Shown: positions 48,192 to 57,358, numbered from the stretch's first letter. The stretch: DNA of 64,000 nucleotides from Pseudomonas versuta (GCF_001294575.1 NZ_CP012676.1:1054001-1118000); one strand, 5' to 3'. The notes: a model not told the origin generated them from the letters alone. Translations and numbers: made by a program.

Positions 48192-49570
48192 ATCACCCGG
48201 GAAAATCGCTGCCGACTGGCCTGTTCCAGGTACGCATCAAATACCATGCACACCGAACGTACCAACAGCCGCCCGGCGGGCAGCACGGTCAGTTGCTCAG
48301 GCCCAAGTTCAATCAGGCCGTCTGCGGCCATTTTCTGCAGCGCGGGCCACTGCGGCGCAAAATACCCTCGAAAATCGATATTGAACGCCTGCTCGATGTG
48401 GGCGAACGGCAAGTGCAGATTGCAGATGATTTGTTGAATGACTTCGCGCCGGATCCGGTCATCCTGATTGCACAACAGGCCTCGAGCGGTTGCGAGCTGG
48501 CCGCTGGCCAGGGTGCGCTGATACTGGGCGATGTCGCTGTCATTCTGGCAGTACAGCTCGCCAATCTGGCTGATGGCCGAGACACCGAGCCCGATCAGGT
48601 CGCAATGGCCGTGGGTGGTATAGCCCTGGAAGTTGCGTTGCAGGGTGGCTTCTTCCTGGGCGATGGCCAGTTCATCGTCCGGCAGCGCGAAGTGATCCAT
48701 GCCGATGTAGCGATAACCGGCGGCTGTCAGTTGTGCAATGGTGCACTCCAGCATTTTCAGTTTATCGGCCGGCGAGGGCAGGTCACTGGTGTTGATCCGG
48801 CGTTGCGGCATGAAACGCTCAGGCAAGTGCGCGTAATTGAATACCGACAAGCGATCCGGTTGCAGGTTGATCACTTCTTTGATGGTTTGCGCGAAGGCTT
48901 CGGGGGTTTGCTTGGGAAGGCCGTAGATCAGGTCGATATTGATCGAGCGAAACTGCAAGGTGCGCGCAGCATCGATCACGGCACGGGTTTCTTCCAGGCT
49001 TTGCAGGCGGTTGACTGCCCGCTGGACTTGGGGGTCGAGGTCTTGCAGGCCAATGCTGACGCGATTGAACCCCAGCTCGCGCAACAGGCCCATGGTCGAC
49101 CAGTCGGCTTCACGCGGGTCGATTTCGATGCCGTAATCGCCGGAATCGTCGTCCAGCAAATTGAAATGCTCACGCAGGCTGGCCATCAATTGGCGCAATT
49201 CATCGTGGCTGAGAAAGGTCGGCGTGCCACCGCCAAAGTGCAGTTGCTCGACTTTTTGTTTGGGGTCGAGGTGGCAGGCGACCTGGCGGATTTCTTGTTC
49301 CAGGCGCTGCAAGTAAGGCTGCGCTCGGCCGCGGTCCTTGGTGATGACCTTGTTGCAGGCGCAGTAGTAGCAAATATTGGCGCAGAACGGCACGTGTACA
49401 TACAGCGACAGGGGCCTCAGCGCCTTGCGGCTTTCACGCAGGGCGTGCAGCAGATCGAATGTGCTGACCTGGTCAGTGAACTGCATGGCCGTCGGATACG
49501 AGGTATAGCGCGGTCCGGCCAGGTCGTAGCGGCGAATTAAATCTGAGTCCCAACGAATGGCGTCGAGCAT
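48188..49570 (-). CDS. hemN: Oxygen-independent coproporphyrinogen III oxidase
   Basis: A 460-residue radical-SAM enzyme that decarboxylates coproporphyrinogen III to protoporphyrinogen IX without oxygen. The 4Fe-4S/SAM motif is FCANICYYCACNKVIT (C-x3-C-x2-C plus the HemN-specific following Cys). LHFGGGTPTFLSHDELRQLM and the GIEIDPREADWSTMGLL segment are family features, as is MDHFALPDDELAIAQ. Length matches E. coli HemN (457). A perfect Anr box lies about 65 bases before the start, so expression should rise at low oxygen, providing haem for the cbb3 oxidases nearby. Confidence 0.97.
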   Translation of the reverse strand: MLDAIRWDSDLIRRYDLAGPRYTSYPTAMQFTDQVSTFDLLHALRESRKALRPLSLYVHVPFCANICYYCACNKVITKDRGRAQPYLQRLEQEIRQVACHLDPKQKVEQLHFGGGTPTFLSHDELRQLMASLREHFNLLDDDSGDYGIEIDPREADWSTMGLLRELGFNRVSIGLQDLDPQVQRAVNRLQSLEETRAVIDAARTLQFRSINIDLIYGLPKQTPEAFAQTIKEVINLQPDRLSVFNYAHLPERFMPQRRINTSDLPSPADKLKMLECTIAQLTAAGYRYIGMDHFALPDDELAIAQEEATLQRNFQGYTTHGHCDLIGLGVSAISQIGELYCQNDSDIAQYQRTLASGQLATARGLLCNQDDRIRREVIQQIICNLHLPFAHIEQAFNIDFRGYFAPQWPALQKMAADGLIELGPEQLTVLPAGRLLVRSVCMVFDAYLEQASRQRFSRVI

Positions 49571-49634
49571 GCGGGCATTCCCCTGGGATGACTGGCAATG
49601 CGCTGGAGTCTAGGGGCTCGGGATTCGTATCACC

Positions 49635-49648
49635 TTGATTTGTATCAA
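49635..49648. promoter_or_regulatory. Anr box upstream of hemN
   Basis: TTGATTTGTATCAA is a perfect TTGAT-N4-ATCAA palindrome, centred about 71 bases before the hemN start codon. Position and sequence fit activation by Anr. Confidence 0.88.
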
Positions 49649-49663
49649 TGGCTGCGTGTGCTG

Positions 49664-49791
49664 CATCGCGGGCAGGCACGCTCCCACAGTGCGTCCCGGT
49701 TGCACTGCTACGGTGGGCGCCAGCTTGCTGGCGATGGTATCGGTCCGGTCATCCAGTTCGACCTGCATCGCTGGCAAGCCAGCTCCCACAG
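49664..49791. repeat. Cluster of three REP-type elements
   Basis: Three diverged units alternate in direction: CATCGCGGGCAGGCACGCTC (from 49664), GGGCGCCAGCTTGCTGGCGA (from about 49714) and CATCGCTGGCAAGCCAGCTC ending CCCACAG (to 49791). They lie between the end of the TauE/SafE-like gene and the hemN promoter. Confidence 0.8.
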
Positions 49792-49828
49792 TTCGACCAG
49801 TTGCACAGTTGCCGCACAAGTGACTGGA

Positions 49829-50512
49829 CTAATGCCCCATCAACCAGTGCTGGTGCGGGCCGGGCAAGGTCCAGATGCCGAACAGGATTACCAGTAACCC
49901 GCCGGCCATACGCACGCTGCGTTTGCGCAGCAACGCCGTGACGCGCTCGGCCGCAAGTCCGGTTGCCAGCAGCACGGGCCAGGTACCCAGACCGAAAGCC
50001 AGCATCAGGAGTGCACTGTCGATCGCGCTGCCCTGGCTGGCCGACCAGATCAGCGTGCTGTAGACCAGGCCGCATGGCAGCCAGCCCCAGAGCGCGCCCA
50101 GCAGCAATGCGCGAGGCAGGCTCGACACTGGCAGCAACCGGTTGGCAACGGGCTGGATATGCCGCCACAGGCCGCGTCCCAGGCCTTCGATACGGGTCAG
50201 GCCGCTCCACCAGCCCGCCAGATACAGCCCCATGCAAATCAGCAGCAGCCCGGCGAGGATGCGCATATACATCGCCGCCGGACTATTGGCCACTGCCCAT
50301 CCGGCGAGCCCCAGCAATAAGCCCGCGGCGGCGTAGCTAAGGATTCGCCCCAGGTTATAGGCCAGCAGCAACCGAAAGCGTCGACTGCGTTGCTCTTTGG
50401 GAATGGCCAGGGTCAACGCCCCCATCAGGCCGCCGCACATGCCCAGGCAATGGCCGCCCCCGAGCAGGCCCAGAATCACGGCCGAAACCAGCAGTGGTGC
50501 CAGCTCAAGCAT
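49829..50512 (-). CDS. Sulfite exporter TauE/SafE-family (DsbD-like) membrane protein
   Basis: A 227-residue inner-membrane protein with about six helices. The N-terminal motif GLLGGGHCLGMCGGLMGALT with two cysteines, and a second half with RALLLGALWGWLPCGLVYST, match the TauE/SafE or DsbD transmembrane type associated with cbb3 maturation clusters. It may move copper or reducing power across the membrane; that is inferred from conserved synteny with ccoS. ATG 50512 is chosen, 8 bases inside the end of ccoS, so the two genes are translationally coupled. It is the last gene of the ccoGHIS block. Confidence 0.82.
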   Translation of the reverse strand: MLELAPLLVSAVILGLLGGGHCLGMCGGLMGALTLAIPKEQRSRRFRLLLAYNLGRILSYAAAGLLLGLAGWAVANSPAAMYMRILAGLLLICMGLYLAGWWSGLTRIEGLGRGLWRHIQPVANRLLPVSSLPRALLLGALWGWLPCGLVYSTLIWSASQGSAIDSALLMLAFGLGTWPVLLATGLAAERVTALLRKRSVRMAGGLLVILFGIWTLPGPHQHWLMGH

Positions 50513-50735
50513 GGGGTGGCGCCTTGCTGTCGGTGTCTGGGTCCGATTCCGGGTGATGAAGCCTGGCTTCTTCGACAGCCGCTGTGTGCTGCGGGTCCTG
50601 GTCGTCAAACAGGATGCTGTGGGCAGGGCTGTCGAGGTCGTCGTACTGGCCGCTGTCTACTGCCCAGAAGAAGACATAGATAGCGATTGCGACAATCAGC
50701 AAGGCCGCGGGAATCATGATGTAAAGCGCTGGCAT
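50505..50735 (-). CDS. ccoS: cbb3 oxidase maturation protein CcoS
   Basis: A 76-residue protein with one N-terminal helix (MPALYIMIPAALLIVAIAIY) followed by the conserved VFFWAVDSGQYDDLDSPAHS and a hydrophilic Asp/Pro-rich tail. CcoS is needed to insert haem b and copper into the CcoN subunit. It lies 20 bases after ccoI and overlaps the TauE/SafE-like gene by 8 bases. The tail is somewhat longer than in many homologues. Confidence 0.92.
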   Translation of the reverse strand: MPALYIMIPAALLIVAIAIYVFFWAVDSGQYDDLDSPAHSILFDDQDPQHTAAVEEARLHHPESDPDTDSKAPPHA

Positions 50736-50755
50736 AAAGGCTCCAGGCCACCGGT

Positions 50756-53206
50756 TCAGATCGGTAGCGGGCGGGTTTGTGATGCAAGCTGAGTATGCGC
50801 CTGACGGGGCATGCGGGTCAGGCGCAAAGCGTTAAGCACCACCGTCAACGAGCTGATCGACATGCCGATGGCGGCCCAGATCGGGGTGATCCAGCCCAGC
50901 GCCGCAAAAGGCAGCATAAGGCCGTTATACAAGCCGGCCCAGAGCAGGTTCTCGATGATCACCCGGCGCGTGCGCCGGGCCAGGCTGAAGGCTTGCACCA
51001 GTGCATCCAGGCGATTGGACAGCAATACCGCATCGGCACTGGTTTTGGCCAGGTCAGTGGCCGAGCCCATCGCCACGCTGATATCGGCGGCAGCCAGCAC
51101 CGGCACATCATTGACGCCGTCACCGAGCATCAACACTTTGCGGCCCCGGGCATGCAGTTGTTGCAATACCTGCAGTTTGTCATCCGGGCGCAAGCCGCCC
51201 CGGGCTTCATCGATACCCAGCTCGGCGGCTACGCTGTCGACCATCGGCGAACTGTCTCCCGAGAGCAGCAGCGTGCGCCAGCCGCGCGCCCTGCAGGCGG
51301 CCAGCAGTGCGGGGGCATCGTCGCGCAGGCGGTCATCGAGCACCAGCCAGGCCAGCGGGCCCCGGGTATCGCCCAGTAACAGCCATTGACCGGGTTCGTC
51401 GGGCATGTGCGGGACCGGGCAGTGGCTCAGCTCGCAGACAAAACCCGGCTGGCCGATGCGCAACCGCCGATCGCCCACCAGGCCTTCAAGGCCGCGGCCC
51501 GGCGTGCTTTGCACCTGTTCGGCGGCTTGTGCTGCGCGGCCGAACGCCCGGGCGATCGGGTGTTCCGAACGGTTCTCAAGGGCTGCCGCCAGGCCCAGGC
51601 ACTGATCGCTGTCCAGTTCGCCCAGTGGCCGGATGGCGCGCAAGGTCAGCCGGCCTTCGGTGAGGGTGCCGGTCTTGTCGAAGATCACCGTGTCGATCTG
51701 GTTCAGCCCCTCGATCACATGGCCGCGCGTCAGCAGCAGCCCCAGCTTGTGCAACGTCCCTGTAGCGGCCGTGAGCGCGGTCGGTGTTGCCAGTGACAGG
51801 GCGCAAGGGCAGGTGGCCACCAGCATTGCCAGGACGATCCAGAAAGCCCGCGATGGATCGAGTTGCCACCACAGCAGGCCGATCCCGGCAGCGGCAATCA
51901 ATGAAAACAGCAAGAACCATTGCGCGGCTTTATCGGCGATCTCGGCCAGCCGCGGTTTCTCGCTCTGGGCCCGGTCCAGCAGGCGCACGATGGCAGACAG
52001 GCGTGTGTCCTGGCCCAGGGCCAATACCTCGACGGTCAGTGCACCTTCGACATTCAGGGTCCCGGCGGTGACCGCATCGCCAGCCCGGCGTGCCTGGGGC
52101 AAGTACTCGCCGGTCAGCAAAGACTCATCGATGCTTGACTGGCCGTCCAGAATCTTGCCGTCGGCCGGAAGAACCGCGCCGGGGTGGACCAGCACCTTGT
52201 CGCCGACTTTCAGTTCGGTCAGCAGAATGCGCTCGCTCTGCCCGTCATCACTCAATCGCAAGCAGGACGCAGGCAGCAGGTTGACCAGTTGTGCGGTCGC
52301 GGCGGCAGTGCGCTCACGGGCACGGCGCTCCAGATAGCGCCCGGCCAGCAAGAACAGGGCGAACATGCCGACCGCATCGAAATACAGCTCGCCGACACCG
52401 GTGATGGCCGTCCAGATACCCGCGACATAGGCGCCGCCGATCGCCAGCGAAACCGAGACATCCATGGTCAGATGGCGGGTGCGCAAGTCGCGCATGGCGC
52501 CTTTGAAAAAGGGGGTACAGCTGTAAAACACGATGGGCGTTGTCAGAAACAGTGCAACCCAACGCAGGATGGTGTGCATCTCGGGGCTGAGATCGATGTT
52601 GAATTCGGGCCAGGTGGCCATGGTTGCCATCATCGCCTGGAACCACAGCAGTCCGGCGACACCCAGCTGACGCAAAGCCAGGCGGTTTTCAGTGGCCAGT
52701 TGTTCCGTCGCCCTGTCAGCCTGATACGGGTGCGCGGCATAGCCGATGTGGCGCAGTTCGCTGAGTATTTCACTCAGTGGTAACTGGCTGTCGGCCCAGC
52801 GTACATGCAAGCGGTGGTTGGACAGGTTGAGCCGTGCTTCGCTCACCGCAGGCAGGTGGCGCAGGTGTTTTTCAATCAGCCAGCCACAGGCGGCGCAACT
52901 GATGCCTTCGATCAGCAGGGTGGTTTCGGCCTGTTCGCCCTCATGCCGGACAAAGGGTTTTTGCACATCGGCGCGGTCATACAGGGCCAGCTCTTCAACC
53001 AGTTGTACGGGGAGCGCTTGAGGGTTGGCCGAGGCTTCGCTGCGATGCTGGTAATAGCTTTCCAGGCCGCCGGCCACGATCGCTTCCGCCACCGCCTGGC
53101 ACCCGGGGCAGCAGAACTCGCGCAGCTGGCCCAGAACAACGGCGGTATACCGGCTGCCAGGAGGGACGGGCAGGGCGCAGTGATAGCAGGGAACGGGAGA
53201 GGTCAT
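50756..53206 (-). CDS. ccoI: Copper-transporting P1B-type ATPase CcoI
   Basis: An 816-residue inner-membrane ATPase that supplies copper to cbb3 oxidase. The N-terminus has a cysteine-rich zinc-ribbon-like segment (CYHCALPVPPG and CCPGCQAVAEA) and a heavy-metal domain with CAACGWLIEKHL. The membrane ion site is TCPCALSLATPTALTAATG; phosphorylation occurs at DKTGTLTEG, and GDGVNDVPVLAAADISVAMG is the hinge. About eight helices are expected. Subgroup and context identify it as CcoI/FixI (export to the periplasm) rather than general CopA. A strong hairpin separates it from ccoH. Confidence 0.95.
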   Translation of the reverse strand: MTSPVPCYHCALPVPPGSRYTAVVLGQLREFCCPGCQAVAEAIVAGGLESYYQHRSEASANPQALPVQLVEELALYDRADVQKPFVRHEGEQAETTLLIEGISCAACGWLIEKHLRHLPAVSEARLNLSNHRLHVRWADSQLPLSEILSELRHIGYAAHPYQADRATEQLATENRLALRQLGVAGLLWFQAMMATMATWPEFNIDLSPEMHTILRWVALFLTTPIVFYSCTPFFKGAMRDLRTRHLTMDVSVSLAIGGAYVAGIWTAITGVGELYFDAVGMFALFLLAGRYLERRARERTAAATAQLVNLLPASCLRLSDDGQSERILLTELKVGDKVLVHPGAVLPADGKILDGQSSIDESLLTGEYLPQARRAGDAVTAGTLNVEGALTVEVLALGQDTRLSAIVRLLDRAQSEKPRLAEIADKAAQWFLLFSLIAAAGIGLLWWQLDPSRAFWIVLAMLVATCPCALSLATPTALTAATGTLHKLGLLLTRGHVIEGLNQIDTVIFDKTGTLTEGRLTLRAIRPLGELDSDQCLGLAAALENRSEHPIARAFGRAAQAAEQVQSTPGRGLEGLVGDRRLRIGQPGFVCELSHCPVPHMPDEPGQWLLLGDTRGPLAWLVLDDRLRDDAPALLAACRARGWRTLLLSGDSSPMVDSVAAELGIDEARGGLRPDDKLQVLQQLHARGRKVLMLGDGVNDVPVLAAADISVAMGSATDLAKTSADAVLLSNRLDALVQAFSLARRTRRVIIENLLWAGLYNGLMLPFAALGWITPIWAAIGMSISSLTVVLNALRLTRMPRQAHTQLASQTRPLPI

Positions 53207-53236
53207 GACGGTCTTTCGCGATGGAAGTGCGACATT

Positions 53237-53282
53237 GCAGGCCCTCAGGCTCCCACAGAATTGTGGGGGGCTGAGGGCCTGC
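53237..53282. repeat. Strong hairpin between ccoH and ccoI
   Basis: GCAGGCCCTCAG (53237-53248) pairs perfectly with CTGAGGGCCTGC (53271-53282), and the inner CTCCCACA pairs with TGTGGGGG around a GAAT loop. There is no T run on the minus strand, so it is more likely an mRNA stabiliser or attenuator than a full terminator. Confidence 0.8.
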
Positions 53283-53288
53283 GATGGG

Positions 53289-53831
53289 TTATTTCGCTTT
53301 GCGGTCTTCTGCGCCCTGCAGGGGCTCGTCGCCCAGCAGCAGGTCCTTGTCAGGTCCTACCAGCTCCTCTTCAAACAGGCGCCAGGTTTTGCCGTCTTCA
53401 ACGCCCAGCAGCTCTACAAAGCGACGGCCTGCGACCTTGTCATCCAGTTGGCCGATGTAACGGCCCGGTTCTGATGCGCTCTGGCTCAGACTGATCTTGC
53501 GGTCTTTCTCGGGTTGAGTCGGAGAAATCAGGTTCAGCTCCAGCACCTGCGGTTTGCTGTTGCCCTCAAGCAGCAGCACCACTTCGCCGGTCATTTCGTC
53601 CATGCGCAGCTTGGCCTTGAGTTGCAGGGTCTGGCCCAGCAATTCGCGGTCAAGGGAGCGGTTGATGCCTTTGCCGGCCTCGTAGTAGTTGTCGTTGACC
53701 AGGTTGTCCGGGTTATTCACGGCAATGGTCACCATCGACAGGGTCAGCGTCACCGAGCAGGCGAGAATGGCAATGATGATCCACGGCCAAAGATGCTTGT
53801 ACCAAGGGCTGGAGGCGTTTGCTGCGGGCAT
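53289..53831 (-). CDS. ccoH: cbb3 oxidase assembly protein CcoH (FixH family)
   Basis: A 180-residue protein with one N-terminal helix (WPWIIIAILACSVTLTLSMV), then VNNPDNLVNDNYYEAGKGIN, the conserved FixH motif, and a periplasmic beta-rich domain. CcoH helps join the cbb3 subunits and stays associated with the complex. It lies 16 bases after ccoG in the same direction. Length is typical. Confidence 0.92.
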   Translation of the reverse strand: MPAANASSPWYKHLWPWIIIAILACSVTLTLSMVTIAVNNPDNLVNDNYYEAGKGINRSLDRELLGQTLQLKAKLRMDEMTGEVVLLLEGNSKPQVLELNLISPTQPEKDRKISLSQSASEPGRYIGQLDDKVAGRRFVELLGVEDGKTWRLFEEELVGPDKDLLLGDEPLQGAEDRKAK

Positions 53832-53847
53832 GGCAGGTTCTCTTCTC

Positions 53848-55263
53848 TTATCTGATTTGTGGGCCGATGAAACGGCTCTTGGCTTTAACGGTCACGTCGT
53901 TGTGGTCGGCATCCTTGAGGATGAAGAACACTTCGTTGGTGCTGGAGGGTAGCTGCTCCGGCGCAATCGAGAGCTCGACCGGCAGGCTGACGATGTCGCC
54001 CGCCGCGACCTTGATTTCGCGTTTGCCCTGCAGTTTCAGGTCAGGCAGGCCGGTGGCCTCCAGCACGTAGGTATGGTCTTGCTGGTCCTTGTTCATGATC
54101 TTCAGGCTGTAGACGTTTTCGATCCGGCCTTCAGCGTTTTCGCGGTAGAGCACGCGGTCTTTACTGACATCGAACCCCACCAGGGTGCGGGTATAAAACG
54201 CTGCTGCCAGCAGGCCCATCATGGTCAGCAGGACCAGCGCATAGCCAATCAGGCGCGGGCGCAACTTGCGGGTTTTCTGGCCCGAGAGGTTGTGCTCGGT
54301 GGTGTAGCTGATCAGGCCGCGCGGGTAGTTCATTTTGTCCATGATGCTGTCGCAGGCATCGATACAGGCGGCGCAGCCGATGCACTCGATCTGCAGGCCG
54401 TCACGAATGTCGATCCCGGTCGGGCACACCTGTACGCACATGGTGCAGTCGATGCAATCGCCCAGGCCCAGGGCCTTGTAGTCAGTGTCTTTTTTGCGCG
54501 GGCCACGGACTTCGCCGCGCCGCGGATCGTAGGAAACGATCAGCGTGTCCTTGTCGAACATCACGCTCTGGAAGCGGGCATACGGACACATGTAAATGCA
54601 CACCTGCTCGCGCAACCAGCCAGCGTTGCCGTAGGTGGCCAGGGTGAAAAAGCCGACCCAGAAATACGCCCAGCCATCAGCCTGGCCGGTAAAGAAGTCG
54701 AAAACCAGTTCGCGTATCGGCGAGAAGTAACCGACGAAGGTCATGCCGGTGACAAAGCCGATCAGCAGCCACAGGCTGTGTTTGCTGAATTTTCGCAGGA
54801 ACTTGTTGGCGCTCATCGGCGCCTTGTCGAGCTTGATGCGCTGGTTGCGGTCACCTTCTGTGACCTTCTCGCACCACATGAATACCCAGGTCCAGACACT
54901 TTGCGGGCAGGTGTAACCACACCACACGCGTCCGGCGTATACGGTAATAAAGAACAGGCCAAAGGCGGCAACGATCAGCAGCCCGGACAGCAGGATGAAA
55001 TCCTGTGGCCAGAAGGTGGCACCAAAAATAAAGAATTTACGTTCGGGAAGGTTCCACCAGACCGCCTGGTGGCCGCCCCAGTTGAGCCATACCGTGCCGA
55101 AATACAGCAAGAAAAGCACCGCCCCGCCGGCGATGCGCAAGTTGCGGAAAAGACCGGTAAAGGCCCGGGTGTAGATCTTTTCCCGGGCAGCATACAAATC
55201 GACGCTTTCGCCGGTTTTTTGCTCAGGCGCAGTGACGTTTTTAACAGGAATCTGATTGCTCAT
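53848..55263 (-). CDS. ccoG: cbb3 oxidase accessory iron-sulfur protein CcoG
   Basis: A 471-residue inner-membrane protein with about five helices. It has two 4Fe-4S ferredoxin motifs (CIDCTMCVQVCPTGIDI and CIGCAACIDACDSIM), a membrane CxxxCP motif (GYTCPQSVWTWVFMWCE) and a C-terminal immunoglobulin-like periplasmic domain. CcoG is a Cu2+ reductase that prepares copper for cbb3 assembly. It is the first gene of the ccoG-H-I-S block, which lies behind the ccoP terminator and has its own promoter region with a near-match Anr box. Confidence 0.95.
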   Translation of the reverse strand: MSNQIPVKNVTAPEQKTGESVDLYAAREKIYTRAFTGLFRNLRIAGGAVLFLLYFGTVWLNWGGHQAVWWNLPERKFFIFGATFWPQDFILLSGLLIVAAFGLFFITVYAGRVWCGYTCPQSVWTWVFMWCEKVTEGDRNQRIKLDKAPMSANKFLRKFSKHSLWLLIGFVTGMTFVGYFSPIRELVFDFFTGQADGWAYFWVGFFTLATYGNAGWLREQVCIYMCPYARFQSVMFDKDTLIVSYDPRRGEVRGPRKKDTDYKALGLGDCIDCTMCVQVCPTGIDIRDGLQIECIGCAACIDACDSIMDKMNYPRGLISYTTEHNLSGQKTRKLRPRLIGYALVLLTMMGLLAAAFYTRTLVGFDVSKDRVLYRENAEGRIENVYSLKIMNKDQQDHTYVLEATGLPDLKLQGKREIKVAAGDIVSLPVELSIAPEQLPSSTNEVFFILKDADHNDVTVKAKSRFIGPQIR

Positions 55264-55426
55264 TAGTGCGTCCCACGGCAGTGGAAAATGCCTCGGTCAG
55301 TACATGCCGACCGCGGTCAGAAGGTGTAGCAGTGGCGTAATGATACGCCTGTGACTCTAGCTCAAGGGTGCGACCTTTGGTCGCGTTCCGGAAAACCTGA
55401 AGTTGGTATAGGAGTTGTAACAAGTC

Positions 55427-55440
55427 GTGACGTGGATCAA
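55427..55440. promoter_or_regulatory. Near-match Anr box upstream of ccoG
   Basis: Read on the minus strand, TTGATCCACGTCAC matches TTGAY-N4-RTCAA at nine of ten fixed positions. It is centred about 170 bases before the ccoG start, far for a direct activator site unless the leader is long. Confidence 0.45.
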
Positions 55441-55520
55441 TTGACTTGAGGCTGCGGTTGCAGTGCCAAGGCGTCACGCCCGGGCCGTTGCGGCGTCAAT
55501 CGAAAGCGCCGGCGGCAATA

Positions 55521-55556
55521 AAAAGGCCCCGCCAGCTGTCGTTGGCGGGGCCTTTT
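55521..55556 (-). terminator. rho-independent terminator of the ccoN1-P1 operon
   Basis: AAAAGGCCCCGCCA (55521-55534) pairs with TGGCGGGGCCTTTT (55543-55556). On the minus strand the hairpin is followed by TTTTTATTG, after the ccoP stop. Confidence 0.9.
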
Positions 55557-55578
55557 GTGAAGCAATTACAACCCTGGT

Positions 55579-56556
55579 TTACTCGGCTGCCTTGGCCTCA
55601 TCGCCATGGGACAAGCTGTAAACATAGGCGGCCAGCAGGTGGACCTTGTCGTTCCCTTGCAAGTCAGCCTGTGCAGGCATCTGGCCCTGACGGCCGTAAC
55701 GGATGGTCTGCTGCAGTTGGGCGAAGCTCGAACCGTAGATGAATGCACCCGGGTGGGTCAGGTTCGGTGCGCCCATCAGCGGGTTGCCTTTGCCTTCCGG
55801 GCCGTGGCACACCGCACAGTTGGTGGCGAACAGTTCCTTGCCTTTGGCAGGGTCTGCTTTCGCGCCTTCGGGCAGTTTGCGACCGTCCAGGCCGGTCAGG
55901 ACATAGGCGGCAACGTCGCTCACGCCTTGTTCGCCGATCACTTCAGACCAGCCCGGCATGATCGCGTGGCGACCCCCCATGATGGTGGTCTTGATGTCCG
56001 TTGGCGTACCGCCCCAGCGCCAGTCGGCGTCGGTCAGGTTAGGGAAGCCATAGGCGCCTTTGGCGTCAGAACCGTGGCACACCGAGCAGTTGGAGGCGAA
56101 CAGACGGCCACCCATTTTCAGTGCTTGCGGGTCTTTGGCCACTTCTTCAATAGGCATGGCAGCGTATTTGGCGAAGATCGGTCCGAACTTGGCGTCCGAT
56201 TTAGCCATCTCCTTTTCCCACTCGTGAACACCGGTCCAGCCTGTCTGGCCATTGGCAAACGCGGTTTTCTCTTTGGTGTCCAGGTAATCGTAGCCCGGCA
56301 ACAGGCCTTTCCAGTTACCCAGGCCCGGGTAGAGCACCAGGTAGCCAAGGGCGAAAATGATGGTGCCGATGAACAGCATGAACCACCATTTAGGCATCGG
56401 GTTGTCGTACTCCTCAATCCCGTCGTAAGAGTGCCCAACTGTCTCGTCAGTTTGCTCGCTGCGTTGGCCCTTGCGGGTAGCCAGCAACAACCAGGTCAAG
56501 GCGAAGATGGTACCCAGACTGAGGACTGTGACGTACAGACTCCAGAACGTAGTCAT
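55579..56556 (-). CDS. ccoP1: cbb3-type cytochrome c oxidase subunit CcoP, copy 1
   Basis: A 325-residue dihaem cytochrome c of the high-affinity oxidase. It has two N-terminal helices (about 5-20 and 55-80, the second with [20 protein letters not shown]) and two periplasmic haem sites, [12 protein letters not shown] and [12 protein letters not shown], each with downstream Met ligands. It receives electrons from soluble cytochromes and passes them to CcoO. The start overlaps the ccoQ stop by four bases. Compared with the second copy it carries 14 extra residues after LLPGY. Confidence 0.96.
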   Translation of the reverse strand: MTTFWSLYVTVLSLGTIFALTWLLLATRKGQRSEQTDETVGHSYDGIEEYDNPMPKWWFMLFIGTIIFALGYLVLYPGLGNWKGLLPGYDYLDTKEKTAFANGQTGWTGVHEWEKEMAKSDAKFGPIFAKYAAMPIEEVAKDPQALKMGGRLFASNCSVCHGSDAKGAYGFPNLTDADWRWGGTPTDIKTTIMGGRHAIMPGWSEVIGEQGVSDVAAYVLTGLDGRKLPEGAKADPAKGKELFATNCAVCHGPEGKGNPLMGAPNLTHPGAFIYGSSFAQLQQTIRYGRQGQMPAQADLQGNDKVHLLAAYVYSLSHGDEAKAAE

Positions 56557-56744
56557 TCTTTGTTACTCCTAGAAGCTTGCTCTTGCTCGACGTGCTTGAT
56601 GGCTTCGGGATCATCCTTGAAGGGCAATAAGGTAGCGTCATCAAACTCCGACTTGCGTCGCGGACTGAAAACCCACAATGCCAAACCGATAAAAGCCACC
56701 ATCACGACGACAGTGCCCAGGCCACGAATCATCCCGATATCCAT
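56553..56744 (-). CDS. ccoQ1: cbb3 oxidase subunit CcoQ, copy 1
   Basis: A 63-residue single-helix protein ([20 protein letters not shown]) with the conserved tail [20 protein letters not shown]. CcoQ stabilises the oxidase complex. It is five bases after ccoO and overlaps ccoP by four bases. Confidence 0.93.
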   Translation of the reverse strand: MDIGMIRGLGTVVVMVAFIGLALWVFSPRRKSEFDDATLLPFKDDPEAIKHVEQEQASRSNKE

Positions 56745-56749
56745 CTAAA

Positions 56750-57358
56750 TCACCGTTTGCTTTTGATGATGGTGCCCAGGCCCTGGAGATAGGCCACCAG
56801 CGCGTCCATTTCGGTTTTGCCTTTCACGGCATCCTTGGCACCGGCGATATCTTCGTCGGTGTAAGGGACGCCGAGCACGCGCAAGACTTCCATTTTTTTC
56901 GCCGTGTCCTTGCCGTCCAGCTTGCGTTCTACGAGGAACGGATAAGCCGGCATGATCGACTCGGGTACCACGTTGCGCGGGTTGTACAGGTGCGCACGGT
57001 GCCAGTCATCGGAGTAGCGACCGCCAACCCGGGCCAGGTCAGGCCCGGTACGCTTGGAACCCCACAGGAACGGGTGGTCCCAGACGCTTTCGCCGGCTAC
57101 CGAGTAGTGGCCGTAACGTTCGGTTTCTGCACGGAACGGGCGAATCATCTGCGAGTGGCATTGCACACAGCCGTTGGCGATGTAGATGTCACGACCTTCC
57201 AGTTCCAGGGCGGTACGCGGCTTCATGCCTTCAACCGGAGTATTGGTGACATCCTCGAAGAACAGCGGAACGATTTGGGTCAGGCCACCGATGCTCACGG
57301 CGATGACCATGAAGAAGGCCATCAGGCCAATATTCTTCTCGATTGTTTCGTGCTTCAT
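56750..57358 (-). CDS. ccoO1: cbb3 oxidase subunit CcoO, copy 1
   Basis: A 202-residue membrane-anchored monohaem cytochrome c. The N-terminal helix ([20 protein letters not shown]) is followed by the haem site [20 protein letters not shown] and by [20 protein letters not shown]. It transfers electrons from CcoP to the CcoN active site. The ATG shares one base with the ccoN stop. Confidence 0.96.
   Translation of the reverse strand: MKHETIEKNIGLMAFFMVIAVSIGGLTQIVPLFFEDVTNTPVEGMKPRTALELEGRDIYIANGCVQCHSQMIRPFRAETERYGHYSVAGESVWDHPFLWGSKRTGPDLARVGGRYSDDWHRAHLYNPRNVVPESIMPAYPFLVERKLDGKDTAKKMEVLRVLGVPYTDEDIAGAKDAVKGKTEMDALVAYLQGLGTIIKSKR

Larger units (their letters stand above)
55264..55578 (-). 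other. Intergenic region between the first cco operon and ccoG
   Basis: This 315-base gap contains no gene. It holds the cco terminator at 55521-55556 and the presumed ccoG promoter with an imperfect Anr site at 55427-55440. Confidence 0.7.

Noticed and set aside
49664..49791. Possible CRISPR-like repeats
   Set aside because: The units are inverted, diverged REP elements with irregular spacing and no direct repeat-spacer pattern.
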